Of a stretch of DNA of 39,570 bases, positions 1 to 8,283 are shown piece after piece; position 1 is the first letter of the stretch, and every line of letters starts with the position of its first letter. The position numbers were made by a program, and so were the translations under genes. The stretch spans positions 5,130 through 44,699 of the forward strand of contig MGVW01000022.1 in NCBI GenBank assembly GCA_001800675.1. Direction: 5' to 3'. This DNA is from Euryarchaeota archaeon RBG_13_57_23. GTDB taxonomy: Archaea > Thermoplasmatota > Thermoplasmata > UBA10834. The notes under the pieces were generated by a model that worked only from the letters and a program-made list of their open reading frames with translations, had not been told where the DNA came from and searched no databases.

Positions 1-718
1 CGAGTATGTGGCTGAGGTTGCTCCGGCTTGCGTCCGCCAGGTCTGAAGGGCTCTCGTTCCCCGCCACGATCTGGATGGCTTTCATCCCGCATCGCTTCGC
101 TCCTTCGACGTCCTTCTCAGGGTCGTCCCCTATGTGCACCGCGGATCTCGGGACGACTTTGAGTTTGTCGAGAGTGACCCTGAAGGCCATCTCCGCGGGC
201 TTCCTGACCTGTATCTCGTTCGAGAAAGTCGTCACGTCGAAGTGTTCGAGTATGCCCATCCTGTCCATCAGAGTCCTCAAGACGGACCCAGGCGTCCTTC
301 CCGTATTCGAGATGAGCCCAATCCTGTACCCGCCGCCTCGTACTTCCTCGAGAGCCTTCTTCGCCCCCGTCAGCAGCACGGGCGGGTTGTCGAGTATGCT
401 CTCGCTATAGATCCGTTCTATCTCCGCCATGTCGTTCGCGGAGAGCCTGCTCGCGAGTTTCGCGTCCACCGAGCTGAGCATGAAAAGTACCTGGTCCCGG
501 GCGGACATGTCCCTCCTCTTGCTCCAGGTCAGGGCAAGGAAGTCTCCCGTCTCCCGATGGGCCGACTCGATCTCCTCTAGCGAATGCGTCGCACCCTTCG
601 CGCTCAGTATCTTACCTATCCCATCGATGCGCAGCTTCGCGACCTTGTCGGATCCTCCAGGATGCTCCTTGATGAGCGTGTCCCAGAGGTCAAAAGTGAC
701 TGCCGTTATCTTCCTCAT
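1..718 (-). CDS. HAD-superfamily hydrolase, 3' end cut by window edge
   Basis: The leftward frame has no stop before base 1, so the C-terminus is missing. The visible ~239 residues carry the four haloacid dehalogenase signatures in order: motif I DLWDTL close to the N-terminus (nucleophile and acid/base Asp), an alpha-helical cap, motif II around SNTGRT, a Lys in QVRKPAEMAF (motif III) and motif IV HIGDDPEKDVEGAK. HAD enzymes use the first Asp to form an aspartyl-phosphate; the helical cap suggests a small phosphorylated substrate, which cannot be named. The ATG at 718 sits two residues before the first strand and follows a TATA-like stretch near 746-757 (minus strand). It is divergent from the 5S rRNA gene. 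Confidence 0.88.
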   Translation of the reverse strand, partial: MRKITAVTFDLWDTLIKEHPGGSDKVAKLRIDGIGKILSAKGATHSLEEIESAHRETGDFLALTWSKRRDMSARDQVLFMLSSVDAKLASRLSANDMAEIERIYSESILDNPPVLLTGAKKALEEVRGGGYRIGLISNTGRTPGSVLRTLMDRMGILEHFDVTTFSNEIQVRKPAEMAFRVTLDKLKVVPRSAVHIGDDPEKDVEGAKRCGMKAIQIVAGNESPSDLADASRSNLSHIL

Positions 719-828
719 GCGTGTACCAGAGGCTAGGCGTGCCTCACTATTGAAATGCTCCATTCTACAACTCCGCTCGGACATCATGCCGCCCTGTCCC
801 CGCACCGCGTACCATGCGCGCGACAGAC

Positions 829-842
829 AACGCTTATATATG
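829..842 (+). promoter_or_regulatory. TATA box of the 5S rRNA gene
   Basis: The stretch cgcttatatatgac lies about 30 bp before the predicted mature 5S start. In archaea transcription starts about 25 bp past the TATA centre, which here falls near 860-865, just ahead of the 5S. Confidence 0.65.
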
Positions 843-869
843 ACTTCGATATTAGATGGCCCGAAGAGC

Positions 870-1002
870 GGTCTGACGGCCAAAGTGGCGGGGCCACACC
901 TGGTCCCTTTCCGAACCCAGAAGTTAAGCCCGCCTACGTTCTTCGTGGTACTGAGGTGCGCGAGCCCTCGGGAAGCCCAAGGCCCTTCGGGGCCTCTTGA
1001 CC
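870..1002 (+). rRNA. rrf: 5S ribosomal RNA with an extra hairpin
   Basis: The hallmark 5S stretch CCGAACCCAGAAGTTAAGC is at 911-929 and the archaeal GTGCGCGAG element is at 957-964 (loop of helix IV). Helix II can be drawn as 885-892 with 929-937 and a single bulged base, as in 5S generally; helix IV pairs 951-956 with 966-971. Loop A is CCAAA at 880-884, which puts the 5' strand of helix I at 870-879. The matching 3' strand is weak: only GGTC/GACC plus scattered pairs using 999-1002. Between helix V and that strand there is a perfect 6-bp hairpin with a TTCG loop (980-995) that standard ~122-nt 5S RNAs lack. Ends are therefore approximate. The gene stands alone, not next to 16S/23S, as is common in Thermoplasmata. 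Confidence 0.85.
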
Positions 1003-1007
1003 ATAGC

Positions 1008-1040
1008 GGCTAGGTGTACTAGCCAGGTACCTTCGGGTAC
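1008..1040 (+). other. two stem-loops just after the 5S rRNA
   Basis: GGCTA (1008-1012) pairs with TAGCC (1020-1024), and GTACC (1027-1031) pairs with GGTAC (1036-1040) around a TTCG loop. They could be a 3' processing or termination structure, or a continuation of an enlarged 5S RNA. No coding frame covers 1003-1201; the rest of that gap holds only a pyrimidine-rich stretch near 1090-1115 and the promoter of the next gene. Confidence 0.5.
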
Positions 1041-1201
1041 AGGGTGAACTGCACTGCTTGAAACCGTTATGGACTTGGTAAGCTGTCAGCCATCTCTTCA
1101 TTTCAAATCTTCATCCGTTCCATCCGGCGTAGCGGGAGTTGGTACTCACCGCGAAGCCTTTATAAGAACACAGATAGCTTGTCGCTCAGGAGCTGGCAAC
1201 G

Positions 1202-2089
1202 TTGGCTCTCTCCCTCGAAGAGAAATGGATTCTAGTCGCGATTTTCGCAGTCATCGGCATCGCGGCGGTGTACTTCGAGGTACGGTACATGAGGAGCAAG
1301 AGCAGGGAGATCCGAGAGGTGGATCAGAAAGGTGATGAGGCCCACAACGCGATCCTCACCACGCGGTCAGTTATCAACGCAATGCAGACCAGGGGCATGG
1401 ACACGGGCGCATCCGAGAGACTCATCCTGAGCGCGAGACAGGCCCTGCAACGGAAACAGTACGACCATTGCATGAGACTGTGCGAACAGGCAAGGCATGA
1501 GCTCACAAATCCCTCGACTTCAGCCTCCGCCTCGGACGAGGATGCGGGCGGTTCGGATTTGGAGGAGGTTGCGAAATCGATTCTCAGGTCGGACAGCGGC
1601 CCGTCGAGTGCGGACCTCTACACGGGCTCCAAACTGTCGGTAGACAGGGACGGGAACTACCTGAGCGCCAAGTTCGAAATCAACACCGCGAAGATCGACC
1701 TGAAGGAGGCCGTTGACCGAGGGTCGGATACTTCAGACGCTCAGGGACTCCTGACTGATGCCGAGGGGGCATTCGTCGCGGGCAATTACACGAAGGCGCT
1801 CTCCTTGGCGCTGAGGTCCAGGAAGGCCATAAGCTCGGAGGTCGAGCGGGAGACAATCCCTCTGAAGCGCGTCGATGGGGAAGAGTCGGAGACTGAACCC
1901 ATGCCCGACGAGTCGTCTGGACATCCAGCTCAGAGGTGCAAGGAGTGCAGTTCCCTGCTAGATTCCGGGGACACGTTCTGTGGAGTCTGCGGGGCCAAGG
2001 TCTTGGTCGAGCGCATTTGTGAGAACTGCGGGGCAAAGTCCAGGTCCGACGACAAGTTCTGCAGGAAGTGCGGTGCATCGCTCATCTAG
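1202..2089 (+). CDS. membrane-anchored double zinc ribbon protein
   Basis: A 295-residue protein of unknown function. Residues ~9-27 form one hydrophobic N-terminal helix, so the rest is probably cytoplasmic. The middle holds two similar helical stretches with the pattern A-x-x-L-x-x-G/K-x-Y-x-x-A/C-x-x-x-x-x-x-A (around residues 75-97 and 180-215), like short TPR-type helical hairpins. The C-terminus has two CxxC...CxxC zinc ribbons (about 246-264 and 273-290), typical of archaeal double-zinc-ribbon proteins that mediate protein or nucleic-acid contacts. The start is TTG: AGGAG lies 8-9 bases before it and a TATA box (cctttataag, ~1155-1164) lies 25 bp before the expected transcript start. 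Its stop shares CTAG with the stop of the convergent larB. Confidence 0.85.
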   Translation: MALSLEEKWILVAIFAVIGIAAVYFEVRYMRSKSREIREVDQKGDEAHNAILTTRSVINAMQTRGMDTGASERLILSARQALQRKQYDHCMRLCEQARHELTNPSTSASASDEDAGGSDLEEVAKSILRSDSGPSSADLYTGSKLSVDRDGNYLSAKFEINTAKIDLKEAVDRGSDTSDAQGLLTDAEGAFVAGNYTKALSLALRSRKAISSEVERETIPLKRVDGEESETEPMPDESSGHPAQRCKECSSLLDSGDTFCGVCGAKVLVERICENCGAKSRSDDKFCRKCGASLI

Positions 2090-2847
2090 TGCGCGGAATA
2101 CTTGTTCTTGACGATCACGACCGCTAGGGCGCCCGCTCCGAAACCGTTGTCTATGTTCACGACGCCTATTCCGCTCGAACAGCTGGAGAGCATCCCGAGA
2201 AGTGCGGCGATGCCTTCGAAGCTCGCTCCGTAGCCCACGCTCGTTGGCACAGCCACGACCGGTTTGCTGGTCAGGCCTGCGACTACGCTCGGGAGGGCGC
2301 CCTCCATGCCGGCGAGGACGATGATCACATCTGCTTTGTCGAATTGTCCCATGTTCGATGTCAGTCTGTGAATCCCTGCGACGCCGACGTCGTAAAGCCT
2401 GTCCACCCTGCAACCCAGGAGTTCGCATGTGACCGCTGCTTCCTCGGCGACCGGTATGTCTGATGTGCCTGCGGTGACGATCAACACCCTCCCGATCGGC
2501 TGTCTCCTCAGCATGCCCACAGACAGCATCCTCGCTTCGGGGTACCATCTGACCTTCGAGCCGAACCTCGTTCTCAGCTTGCTAGAGATTTCCTTCGTCA
2601 TGCGGGTGAAGACCGCCTCGTCACGCCTGGCGAGTATCCTCTCCACGATGCCCACTATCTGCTTCTCAGTCTTCCCGGGTGTATAGATCGCCTCAGGAAT
2701 CCCCTTCCTCAACTCACGGTGGTGGTCGAGCTTCGCGAACTTGAGGTCGTCGTATGGCAGAGTGCGGAGTTGCTCGAGGGCTTCGGCAACCGTGCACTTT
2801 CCGCTCCCGAGTTCTTCGAGGATCTTCTTGATCTTCTTCGGGTTCAT
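2086..2847 (-). CDS. larB: LarB, pyridinium-3,5-biscarboxylate mononucleotide synthase
   Basis: LarB carboxylates and hydrolyses nicotinate adenine dinucleotide, the first step to the nickel-pincer nucleotide of lactate racemase-type enzymes. The 253-residue length is normal for the family. The C-terminal half is PurE-like: GTSD at 127-130, a conserved Glu at 182 in AGMEGALPSV, PTSVGYG at 201-207, then SSCSSG with Cys223 just before NIDNGFGAG; this Cys matches the residue that attacks the pyridine ring in characterised LarB. The start ATG overlaps the larE stop (ATGA, 2844-2847), so the two are translationally coupled. LarC (nickel insertion) and LarA (racemase) are not in this window. Confidence 0.93.
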   Translation of the reverse strand: MNPKKIKKILEELGSGKCTVAEALEQLRTLPYDDLKFAKLDHHRELRKGIPEAIYTPGKTEKQIVGIVERILARRDEAVFTRMTKEISSKLRTRFGSKVRWYPEARMLSVGMLRRQPIGRVLIVTAGTSDIPVAEEAAVTCELLGCRVDRLYDVGVAGIHRLTSNMGQFDKADVIIVLAGMEGALPSVVAGLTSKPVVAVPTSVGYGASFEGIAALLGMLSSCSSGIGVVNIDNGFGAGALAVVIVKNKYSAH

Positions 2848-3656
2848 CTCAGGATCACCTCGTTCAGGCTCCCCGTCCTGTAACCTTCCAGATCGAGGGT
2901 CACATACGCGAACCCAAGCGCGCGCAACCTCTTCGATACAGCGGTTCTGGTCCCCGCGGAGGTGAGCCTCGAAATATCCTTGGGGGAAACCTCCACTCGG
3001 GCTGTGTTCCCATGCATCCTGACCCTCACCTCGTCGAACCCCTTCGCCTTGAGGAACTCCTCGGCCTCCTCTATCATGCCCAGCTTCTCCATGGTGATGA
3101 TTTCGCCGTAAGGGATCCTAGACGCCAGGCACGGACTTGAACTCTTGTGCGCGGTCGGGAGTCTGAGTGCCTTGGATATCATCCGCACATCTTGCTTGGT
3201 CAGGCCGAGCTGTGCCAGCGGACTCTTCACCTTCATCTCCTCCTTCGCCTTCAGGCCTGGCCTGTAGTCCTGCAAATCCTCCGCGTTCGAGCCGTCCAGG
3301 ATTTCCCTGAAACCTCGACTCTTCGCCACCTTCTTGAGCTGACCGAAATCATTCAGCTTGCACTGGTAGCACCTGTCCAACGGGTTGCTGACGAACACCT
3401 TGTCGTCGAGGGGATTGGTGTGGACAACCAGGTGTTCGATCCCGATCTTCTTGGCCACCTGTTCTGCCTGCTTCAGCTCCGATGCTGGATACAGCGGCGA
3501 GGAGATCGTGACCGCAATGGCTTTCTTCCCGAGCTCGTCGTGGGCGATCTTCGCAACCAGGGTCGAATCCGTTCCCCCGGAGAACGCGACGACCGCGGAG
3601 CCAAACGATCTGACGTTGGCCCTCAACTCCTTAAGCTTCCGCTCGATGGCCTTCAT
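2844..3656 (-). CDS. larE: LarE, ATP-dependent sulfur transferase
   Basis: LarE adenylates the LarB product and donates sulfur to it, twice, on the way to the nickel-pincer cofactor. The PP-loop SGGTDS is at residues 26-31. The CLASRIPYGE block carries a Cys at position 176, the place of the sacrificial cysteine of Lactobacillus LarE, which turns to dehydroalanine when it gives up its sulfur. Two further Cys form CYQC (96-99). The 270-residue length is typical. It sits 35 bp after a DsrE-like gene on the same strand and overlaps larB by 4 bp. Whether it is single-turnover or uses an iron-sulfur cluster cannot be decided by eye. Confidence 0.93.
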   Translation of the reverse strand: MKAIERKLKELRANVRSFGSAVVAFSGGTDSTLVAKIAHDELGKKAIAVTISSPLYPASELKQAEQVAKKIGIEHLVVHTNPLDDKVFVSNPLDRCYQCKLNDFGQLKKVAKSRGFREILDGSNAEDLQDYRPGLKAKEEMKVKSPLAQLGLTKQDVRMISKALRLPTAHKSSSPCLASRIPYGEIITMEKLGMIEEAEEFLKAKGFDEVRVRMHGNTARVEVSPKDISRLTSAGTRTAVSKRLRALGFAYVTLDLEGYRTGSLNEVILR

Positions 3657-3691
3657 CGCAACTGTCCGAACAGCTGGCGCCTATTTTTAGT

Positions 3692-4057
3692 TTAGTAACA
3701 GAGCGTTGCGTCCGCTGACGACACCTCTGTCACGACCGTCCCCGCGGCGACCTGTTTCGTCCCCTCGATCAGCATGTCCTCCGTGATGTTCCTCGACTTC
3801 ATGCAGGGGACGCACGCGAAGATCTTCCCGCCCAATTCCTTGAAGTCCTTCATCAGCTGGTCTAACGGCGGAAATGCCTCAGCCCTCACGTGGCTCGCAT
3901 AATCCTTCACCGCGAGCCAGATACCAGTGGTCTGCAGGATCACTGTGACATCCATCTCCGTCGCCAGGGCCGCGTTGGCCATCACGAACGGTATCGTAGC
4001 CCTTTCTGGGTCCTCTCCCCCGTGGGTTGCTATAATGATTATGTTCTTCGTTGACAC
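3692..4057 (-). CDS. DsrE/DsrF-like sulfur-relay family protein
   Basis: About 121 residues with the DsrE-like fold pattern: an N-terminal strand KNIIIIATHGGEDPERA, a helix-rich centre (TIPFVMANAAL), strand DVTVILQTTG, the DYASH loop, and the strand KIFACVPCMKSR with CxxC, followed by an unusual Cys-Tyr C-terminus. DsrE/TusD relatives carry persulfide sulfur on a Cys. The chosen GTG start (4057) gives the family's usual length; the frame stays open upstream to 4240, so a slightly longer form is possible. It lies 35 bp before larE on the same strand, which suggests (inference) a role in sulfur supply to LarE. It is divergent from alba. Confidence 0.8.
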   Translation of the reverse strand: MSTKNIIIIATHGGEDPERATIPFVMANAALATEMDVTVILQTTGIWLAVKDYASHVRAEAFPPLDQLMKDFKELGGKIFACVPCMKSRNITEDMLIEGTKQVAAGTVVTEVSSADATLCY

Positions 4058-4167
4058 CGCAACTGCCTCGCGCTCCAGAGGGACCCTGACGGTAAGCTCC
4101 TTGTCCCGAACGATGCGTGTCGGATTTGAGATGGTAGTATGGCAATTCCTGGGTCCAGTTGGACAAG

Positions 4168-4177
4168 TAATAAATAG
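4168..4177 (+). promoter_or_regulatory. TATA box of alba
   Basis: The AT-rich stretch taataaatag is 47 bp before the alba ATG; the transcript would start near 4198, leaving a short leader that holds the GGAGGAAGG ribosome site at 4214-4222. Confidence 0.6.
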
Positions 4178-4223
4178 CGTCAAACCCCCTTTGAAAAAGC
4201 CTGGCCGAGCCTTGGAGGAAGGA

Positions 4224-4496
4224 ATGGCAGAGGAGAACACAGTCTACATTGGAAAGAAGCCTACCATGAACTACGTCCTCGCTGTGGTGTCGCAGATCAA
4301 CTCCGGTTGCGATGACATCTGCATAAAGGCGCGAGGAAGAGCCATCAGCAGGGCTGTGGACGTCGCGGAGATCGTGCGCCACAGGTTCGTCCAAGGCCTG
4401 GACTACAAGGACGTGAAGATAACGACAGAGTCCTTGCCAGGCCAAGATGGCGCGAGCGCGAACGTCTCGTCGATAGAGATCTACATGTCGAAGTAG
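4224..4496 (+). CDS. albA: Alba, DNA/RNA-binding chromatin protein
   Basis: A 90-residue protein with the full Alba pattern: N-terminal VYIGKKPTMNYVLAV (the paired lysines that touch nucleic acid), a central ARGRAISRAVDVAEIVR helix, and the C-terminal strand SSIEIYM. Alba dimers coat DNA and RNA in many archaea. The ATG at 4224 is chosen over the much longer open frame reaching back to 3927 because it follows a strong GGAGGAAGG ribosome-binding site and a TATA box. Single-gene unit, divergent from the DsrE-like/lar genes. Confidence 0.95.
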   Translation: MAEENTVYIGKKPTMNYVLAVVSQINSGCDDICIKARGRAISRAVDVAEIVRHRFVQGLDYKDVKITTESLPGQDGASANVSSIEIYMSK

Positions 4497-4644
4497 ATCC
4501 TCAGTCAACAACGGTGTTCAGTCCGGGCTCAGGCGTCTTCTGAAGCGGCCTCGCCATGGGTGGTCGAGTGCGAGCAGCACGCGCGCTATGCAACGGTTTA
4601 TGTCAGGCTAGGCCAATCGGCCACACGTGGAACCCGGTGACAGG

Positions 4645-5421
4645 ATGATACTTGTCAAGCTCGGCGGCAGCGTGATCACGGACAAGTCGAGACTCAGGAC
4701 TTTCCGGAAGGCGTCTTGTGACAGGCTCTCTAAAGAGCTCGGCCAAGCGCGGGCCGCGCTCGCGGTCGTGCACGGTGCGGGCTCGTTCGGCCATATCGAG
4801 GCAAAGAAACATGCGCTCCACAAGGGCTACAAGAAGGAATCCCAGATCCAAGCGGTCGCGTCCGTTCAGCGCGATGTCAGGGAGCTCAACCTCAAGGTGC
4901 TGGAGTCGCTCATCGACTCGGGCATACGTGCGGTCTCCGTTCCCCCCGCGTCCGCGGGCACGTTCTCAGGCGGAAAGCTGAGTTCGTTCTCGAAGACGCC
5001 TTTCGAGGTGCAGCTCGACCTCGGCCTGATACCCGTCTCCTTCGGAGACGTTGTGCCAGACCGCTCAATGGGGTTCTCGATCTGCTCGGGCGACCTGATG
5101 ATGGAGGCTCTTGCCAAAGCATTTCGACCTAAGCTGGTAGTGTTCTGCGCCGATGTCGACGGCGTCTTCGACCGCGATCCGAAGCGGAGCGCACGAGCGG
5201 AACTGATAACCGAATTCGATGGCACTTCGCTCAGGAACATGAGGAGGACTCAAGCAAGACACGCGGATGTCACGGGCAGCATCTACGGCAAGTTGGAGCG
5301 CATGCTGGTCATCGCCCGGCACTGCGAAAAGTGTATGATAGTGAACGGCAATGTGCCGGGAAGGCTGAGAAATGCGATAGCTGGCAGGCAAGTGATCGCC
5401 ACGCGTGTCGTCCCGGGATAG
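4645..5421 (+). CDS. ipk: isopentenyl phosphate kinase
   Basis: Phosphorylates isopentenyl phosphate to isopentenyl diphosphate in the archaeal mevalonate variants. The 258-residue amino-acid-kinase fold opens with LVKLGGSVITDKS; the GAGSFGH block puts the family's catalytic His at residue 50. Later blocks include SFGDVV, the SGDLMMEALA nucleotide loop, and VDGVFDRDP. The ATG at 4645 is preferred since it starts at the first strand and follows GGTGA at 4636-4640; a GTG at 4627 in frame would suit a leaderless transcript from the TATA-like gtttatg near 4596-4602. It is the first gene of an operon with fni and the prenyl synthase. Confidence 0.94.
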   Translation: MILVKLGGSVITDKSRLRTFRKASCDRLSKELGQARAALAVVHGAGSFGHIEAKKHALHKGYKKESQIQAVASVQRDVRELNLKVLESLIDSGIRAVSVPPASAGTFSGGKLSSFSKTPFEVQLDLGLIPVSFGDVVPDRSMGFSICSGDLMMEALAKAFRPKLVVFCADVDGVFDRDPKRSARAELITEFDGTSLRNMRRTQARHADVTGSIYGKLERMLVIARHCEKCMIVNGNVPGRLRNAIAGRQVIATRVVPG

Positions 5422-5429
5422 GTGTATGA

Positions 5430-6515
5430 ATGGCCCCTCAGGATGAGCCCGACAAGAAGCTCATAGAGAAGAGAAAGCACGACCACATCGAGATTTGTGC
5501 GAGCGAGGATGTCGGCCAGAGCTACATGTACTGGGACGACGTGAAGTTCCTTCACAACCCTCTCCCCGAGGTCGACTTCGAGGAGATCGATACTTCGACA
5601 ACGATTTTCGGCCGGAAGCTGAAGGCGCCGATTGTGATATCCGCCATCACAGGGGGTTACGGCAAGGCGGAGGAGATAAACAGGAACCTCGCGTCCGTCG
5701 CCGAGGAGTTCGGGCTCGGCATGGGCGTAGGGAGCCAGAGAGCTGCCTTGGAGAACCCAGAGGTTGCTAGGACCTATTCAGTGATAAAGGAATTCGAAAT
5801 CCCTCTGCGCATCGGGAACCTGGGAGTCCCTCAGCTCATTCACCAGGGCAAGAAGCCGCCGCTCGATGTTGGGGACGGCAGAAGGGCCATGGAGATGGTT
5901 GATGCTCACATTCTCGCGGTGCATATGAACTACCTTCAGGAGATCGTCCAGCCAGAAGGCGATACCAAGAGCAAAGGTGGTCTGAAGGCTCTCGAGAAGT
6001 TCGCATCCGCACTTCCGGTCTTGGCCAAGGAGACGGGCGCGGGCATCCCGAAGGAGACTGCGTTGAAGCTCAAAAAGGCCAAGGTAAAGGGTCTCGATGT
6101 CGGAGGTCTCGGCGGAACCAGCTTCGCCGCGGTCGAGTATTACAGGGCGAAATCCGCCGGCGATTCGACGAGGGTGAACATAGGTAGGACATTCTGGGAT
6201 TGGGGCATCCCTACACCTGTGGCCGTGGTGGTCGCGAACGTCGGCCTGCCGATCATCGCGACAGGCGGGCTTAGAACAGGTCTTGACGTCGCTCGTGCGT
6301 TGTCCATCGGCGCTTCTTGTGGTGGCATGGCTGGCAGATTCCTTCCAGCGGCGCTGGAGGGTCGTGAGGCGCTCGTCGCGGAGGTCAGCACGATCCTAGA
6401 CGAGCTGCGAGCGGCGATGTTCCTGGTGGGCGCGAAGGACATCAGTGAGCTCGCCTCGGCAAAGGCGATCATGACCGGCAGGTCGAAGGAATGGCTCGAT
6501 CAGCTGACGGAGTGA
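5430..6515 (+). CDS. fni: type 2 isopentenyl-diphosphate delta-isomerase
   Basis: FMN- and NADPH-dependent isomerase making dimethylallyl diphosphate from IPP. The 361 residues carry the family blocks in a TIM-barrel order: RKHDHIEIC near the N-terminus, SAITGGYGKAEEINR, GVGSQRAALENPE, NLGVPQL, a QEIVQPEGDT block with the catalytic Gln, KETGAGIP, GLDVGGLGGTSFAAVEYYR and a C-terminal GGLRTGLDVARAL phosphate-binding loop. It starts 8 bp after ipk and its stop lies in the ribosome site of the next gene, so all three are one operon. Many euryarchaea have an RNase J gene between fni and idsA; here it is missing. Confidence 0.95.
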   Translation: MAPQDEPDKKLIEKRKHDHIEICASEDVGQSYMYWDDVKFLHNPLPEVDFEEIDTSTTIFGRKLKAPIVISAITGGYGKAEEINRNLASVAEEFGLGMGVGSQRAALENPEVARTYSVIKEFEIPLRIGNLGVPQLIHQGKKPPLDVGDGRRAMEMVDAHILAVHMNYLQEIVQPEGDTKSKGGLKALEKFASALPVLAKETGAGIPKETALKLKKAKVKGLDVGGLGGTSFAAVEYYRAKSAGDSTRVNIGRTFWDWGIPTPVAVVVANVGLPIIATGGLRTGLDVARALSIGASCGGMAGRFLPAALEGREALVAEVSTILDELRAAMFLVGAKDISELASAKAIMTGRSKEWLDQLTE

Positions 6516-6520
6516 TTTCA

Positions 6521-7504
6521 ATGGCGTTCCCGGAGGACTACAGTGGCAGGGTTCGTGAGATAAACGAACAGCTGATGCATTCGTTCGATGTGATTCAGGA
6601 CAAGAACCTGAAAGGCGCGATGGCACATTATCCGGCGGCTGGCGGCAAGAGACTGCGCCCTCTGCTCGCCACCATCGCCAGCGAAGCAGTCGGTGGCAAA
6701 CCGAACTCTGCGATGCCTTTTGGGATCGCCCTCGAGATGGTCCACAACTTCACTCTGGTCCATGACGACGTCATGGACGAAGACGACACGAGACGGGGCA
6801 TCAAGACAGTGCACGCAGCGTACGGAATCCCGGAGGCCATCCTTTCAGGAGACGCGCTCTTTGCACGCGCGTTCGAGGTGGCGCTCGATTCAAAGGCGAA
6901 GGATAGCGACCTCGTTCGACTGGTCGAGACTCTGGCGAGGTCGGTCAGACTCCTTGCTGAGGGGCAGCAGATGGACATGGATTTTGAAACCGCGAAGACA
7001 GTGACCTCCGATCAGTACATGAAAATGATAGAGCTCAAGACCGCGGTCCTGTACCAGGCCGCGGCGCAGGGAGGGGCGATATGCGGGGGCGCAAGCAAGG
7101 CTCAGGAGGACGCGCTTGCGGAATACGGCAGACTGATGGGTCTCGGGTTCCAGATATGGGACGATGTATTGGATCTTCTTTCGGACCAAGAGACCTTCGG
7201 CAAGCCAGTGCTCAACGACATCCGCAATGGTAAGAAGACTCTGATCGTCATCCAGGCACTCGAAGATCTCAAGGGTCCGGAGAGAGCGGAGTTGCTGTCG
7301 ACCCTCGGGAACGAGAAGGCGACCAAGGAAGAGCTAGTGAGGGCGCGCGATATCCTGGACGAGGTCGGCGCGATCGACCATGCGACGAAGGTCGCGGATG
7401 GGCTGATAAAACAGGCGAAGGAGAAGTTGTCCGTTCTGAAGGACAGCAATCACAAGACCGCTCTGATCGCATTCGCGGACTTCATGGTGAAGCGCAAGAC
7501 CTAG
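6521..7504 (+). CDS. idsA: polyprenyl (geranylgeranyl) diphosphate synthase
   Basis: A 327-residue all-helical trans-prenyl synthase that condenses IPP onto allylic primers for membrane ether lipids. Landmarks: GGKRLRP at 41-47, the first Asp-rich motif DDVMDEDDTRR at 82-92, LKTA at ~172, and the second Asp motif QIWDDVLD at 211-218. Chain length is not decided; C20 is expected from archaeal lipid needs. The ATG at 6521 is chosen because GGAGTGAT (6509-6516) is a near-perfect ribosome site; an earlier in-frame ATG at 6491 would overlap fni by 25 bp. Its TAG stop shares CTAG with the stop of convergent radB. Confidence 0.93.
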   Translation: MAFPEDYSGRVREINEQLMHSFDVIQDKNLKGAMAHYPAAGGKRLRPLLATIASEAVGGKPNSAMPFGIALEMVHNFTLVHDDVMDEDDTRRGIKTVHAAYGIPEAILSGDALFARAFEVALDSKAKDSDLVRLVETLARSVRLLAEGQQMDMDFETAKTVTSDQYMKMIELKTAVLYQAAAQGGAICGGASKAQEDALAEYGRLMGLGFQIWDDVLDLLSDQETFGKPVLNDIRNGKKTLIVIQALEDLKGPERAELLSTLGNEKATKEELVRARDILDEVGAIDHATKVADGLIKQAKEKLSVLKDSNHKTALIAFADFMVKRKT

Positions 7505-8166
7505 GACACGCCAGTCTTCGTTATCTTGAAATCCGCTTTCCGTCCTTCTTCCAAGTGTCTGTGCTTTATGACGGTCGCCCTCCTGGTTCCCGGGCTGACC
7601 TTGTCGAGCCTGATGATCGCCTTTGCGTTGTGGAGCAAGACGTGACCTCCGAGGGGTTCGAAGGTGCCCTTCTCGATATCGGTATAGACCTGGGAGGTCA
7701 CAATGACCGGGAGGTCCTTGCTCCTTCCCACTCCAAGCAGCTTCGCGAGCTGCGGGCTGAGGGACTTCCTCACCCCCCTCTCCTCGTCGTTCCTCGTGAG
7801 CCTGTAGTGGATGGTGGCAGAATCGAGTATGATGACGCCCACCTCGAGCGAGCTGTCTGCGAGCTTCACTGCCTTATCGACGAACTTCTCCTGCTCGTCA
7901 AAAGAGTGTGGCTCGAAGAAAAGGATGTTCTTGAGAACATCCTCGTATGAGTCCCCAGCCATCTGCTTGACCCGTTCGAGGGAGACCCCCTCTGTGTCTA
8001 TGAACAGGACCTTCTTGCCAGCGAGCGCCACGTCCTTCGCGACCTGGAGACAGATATTCGTCTTTCCAGAGCCCGCCTCTCCGAAAAGTAGAGTAATAGC
8101 TCCACCCTCAAACCCTCCTTCAAGGAGGTTGTCAAGAGTGGATGAGCCGGTCGATAGGTGAGTCAC
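7501..8166 (-). CDS. radB: RadB, RecA-family recombination accessory protein
   Basis: A 221-residue single-domain RecA-fold protein: Walker A GEAGSGKT at 29-36, FIDTEG at 55-60, Walker B VIILD at 111-115, and RGVRKSLSPQLAKLLG in the place of loop L1. It lacks the N-terminal helix-hairpin domain of RadA, which separates RadB from the main recombinase. RadB assists RadA in euryarchaeal homologous recombination. Start is GTG at 8166; an upstream ATG is out of frame. Convergent with idsA, sharing the CTAG stop. Confidence 0.92.
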   Translation of the reverse strand: MTHLSTGSSTLDNLLEGGFEGGAITLLFGEAGSGKTNICLQVAKDVALAGKKVLFIDTEGVSLERVKQMAGDSYEDVLKNILFFEPHSFDEQEKFVDKAVKLADSSLEVGVIILDSATIHYRLTRNDEERGVRKSLSPQLAKLLGVGRSKDLPVIVTSQVYTDIEKGTFEPLGGHVLLHNAKAIIRLDKVSPGTRRATVIKHRHLEEGRKADFKITKTGVS

Positions 8167-8283
8167 ACGCCTCGATTGGGGTCATTGGTGATAATCCTTC
8201 CTGATACATCTGGGTTGTGAGATGGGATAGCGCGAAGACTCCCTCTCGAATGTCTTAATATCGCGAAGGTGTTCCTTACACGC

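Noticed and set aside
980..995. TTCG hairpin as a simple terminator of 5S
   Set aside because: It lies inside the length expected for mature 5S and has no T-tract after it; kept as a 5S insertion instead.
3927..4223. N-terminal extension of Alba
   Set aside because: It lies antisense to the DsrE-like gene and before the TATA box and the strong ribosome site of alba.
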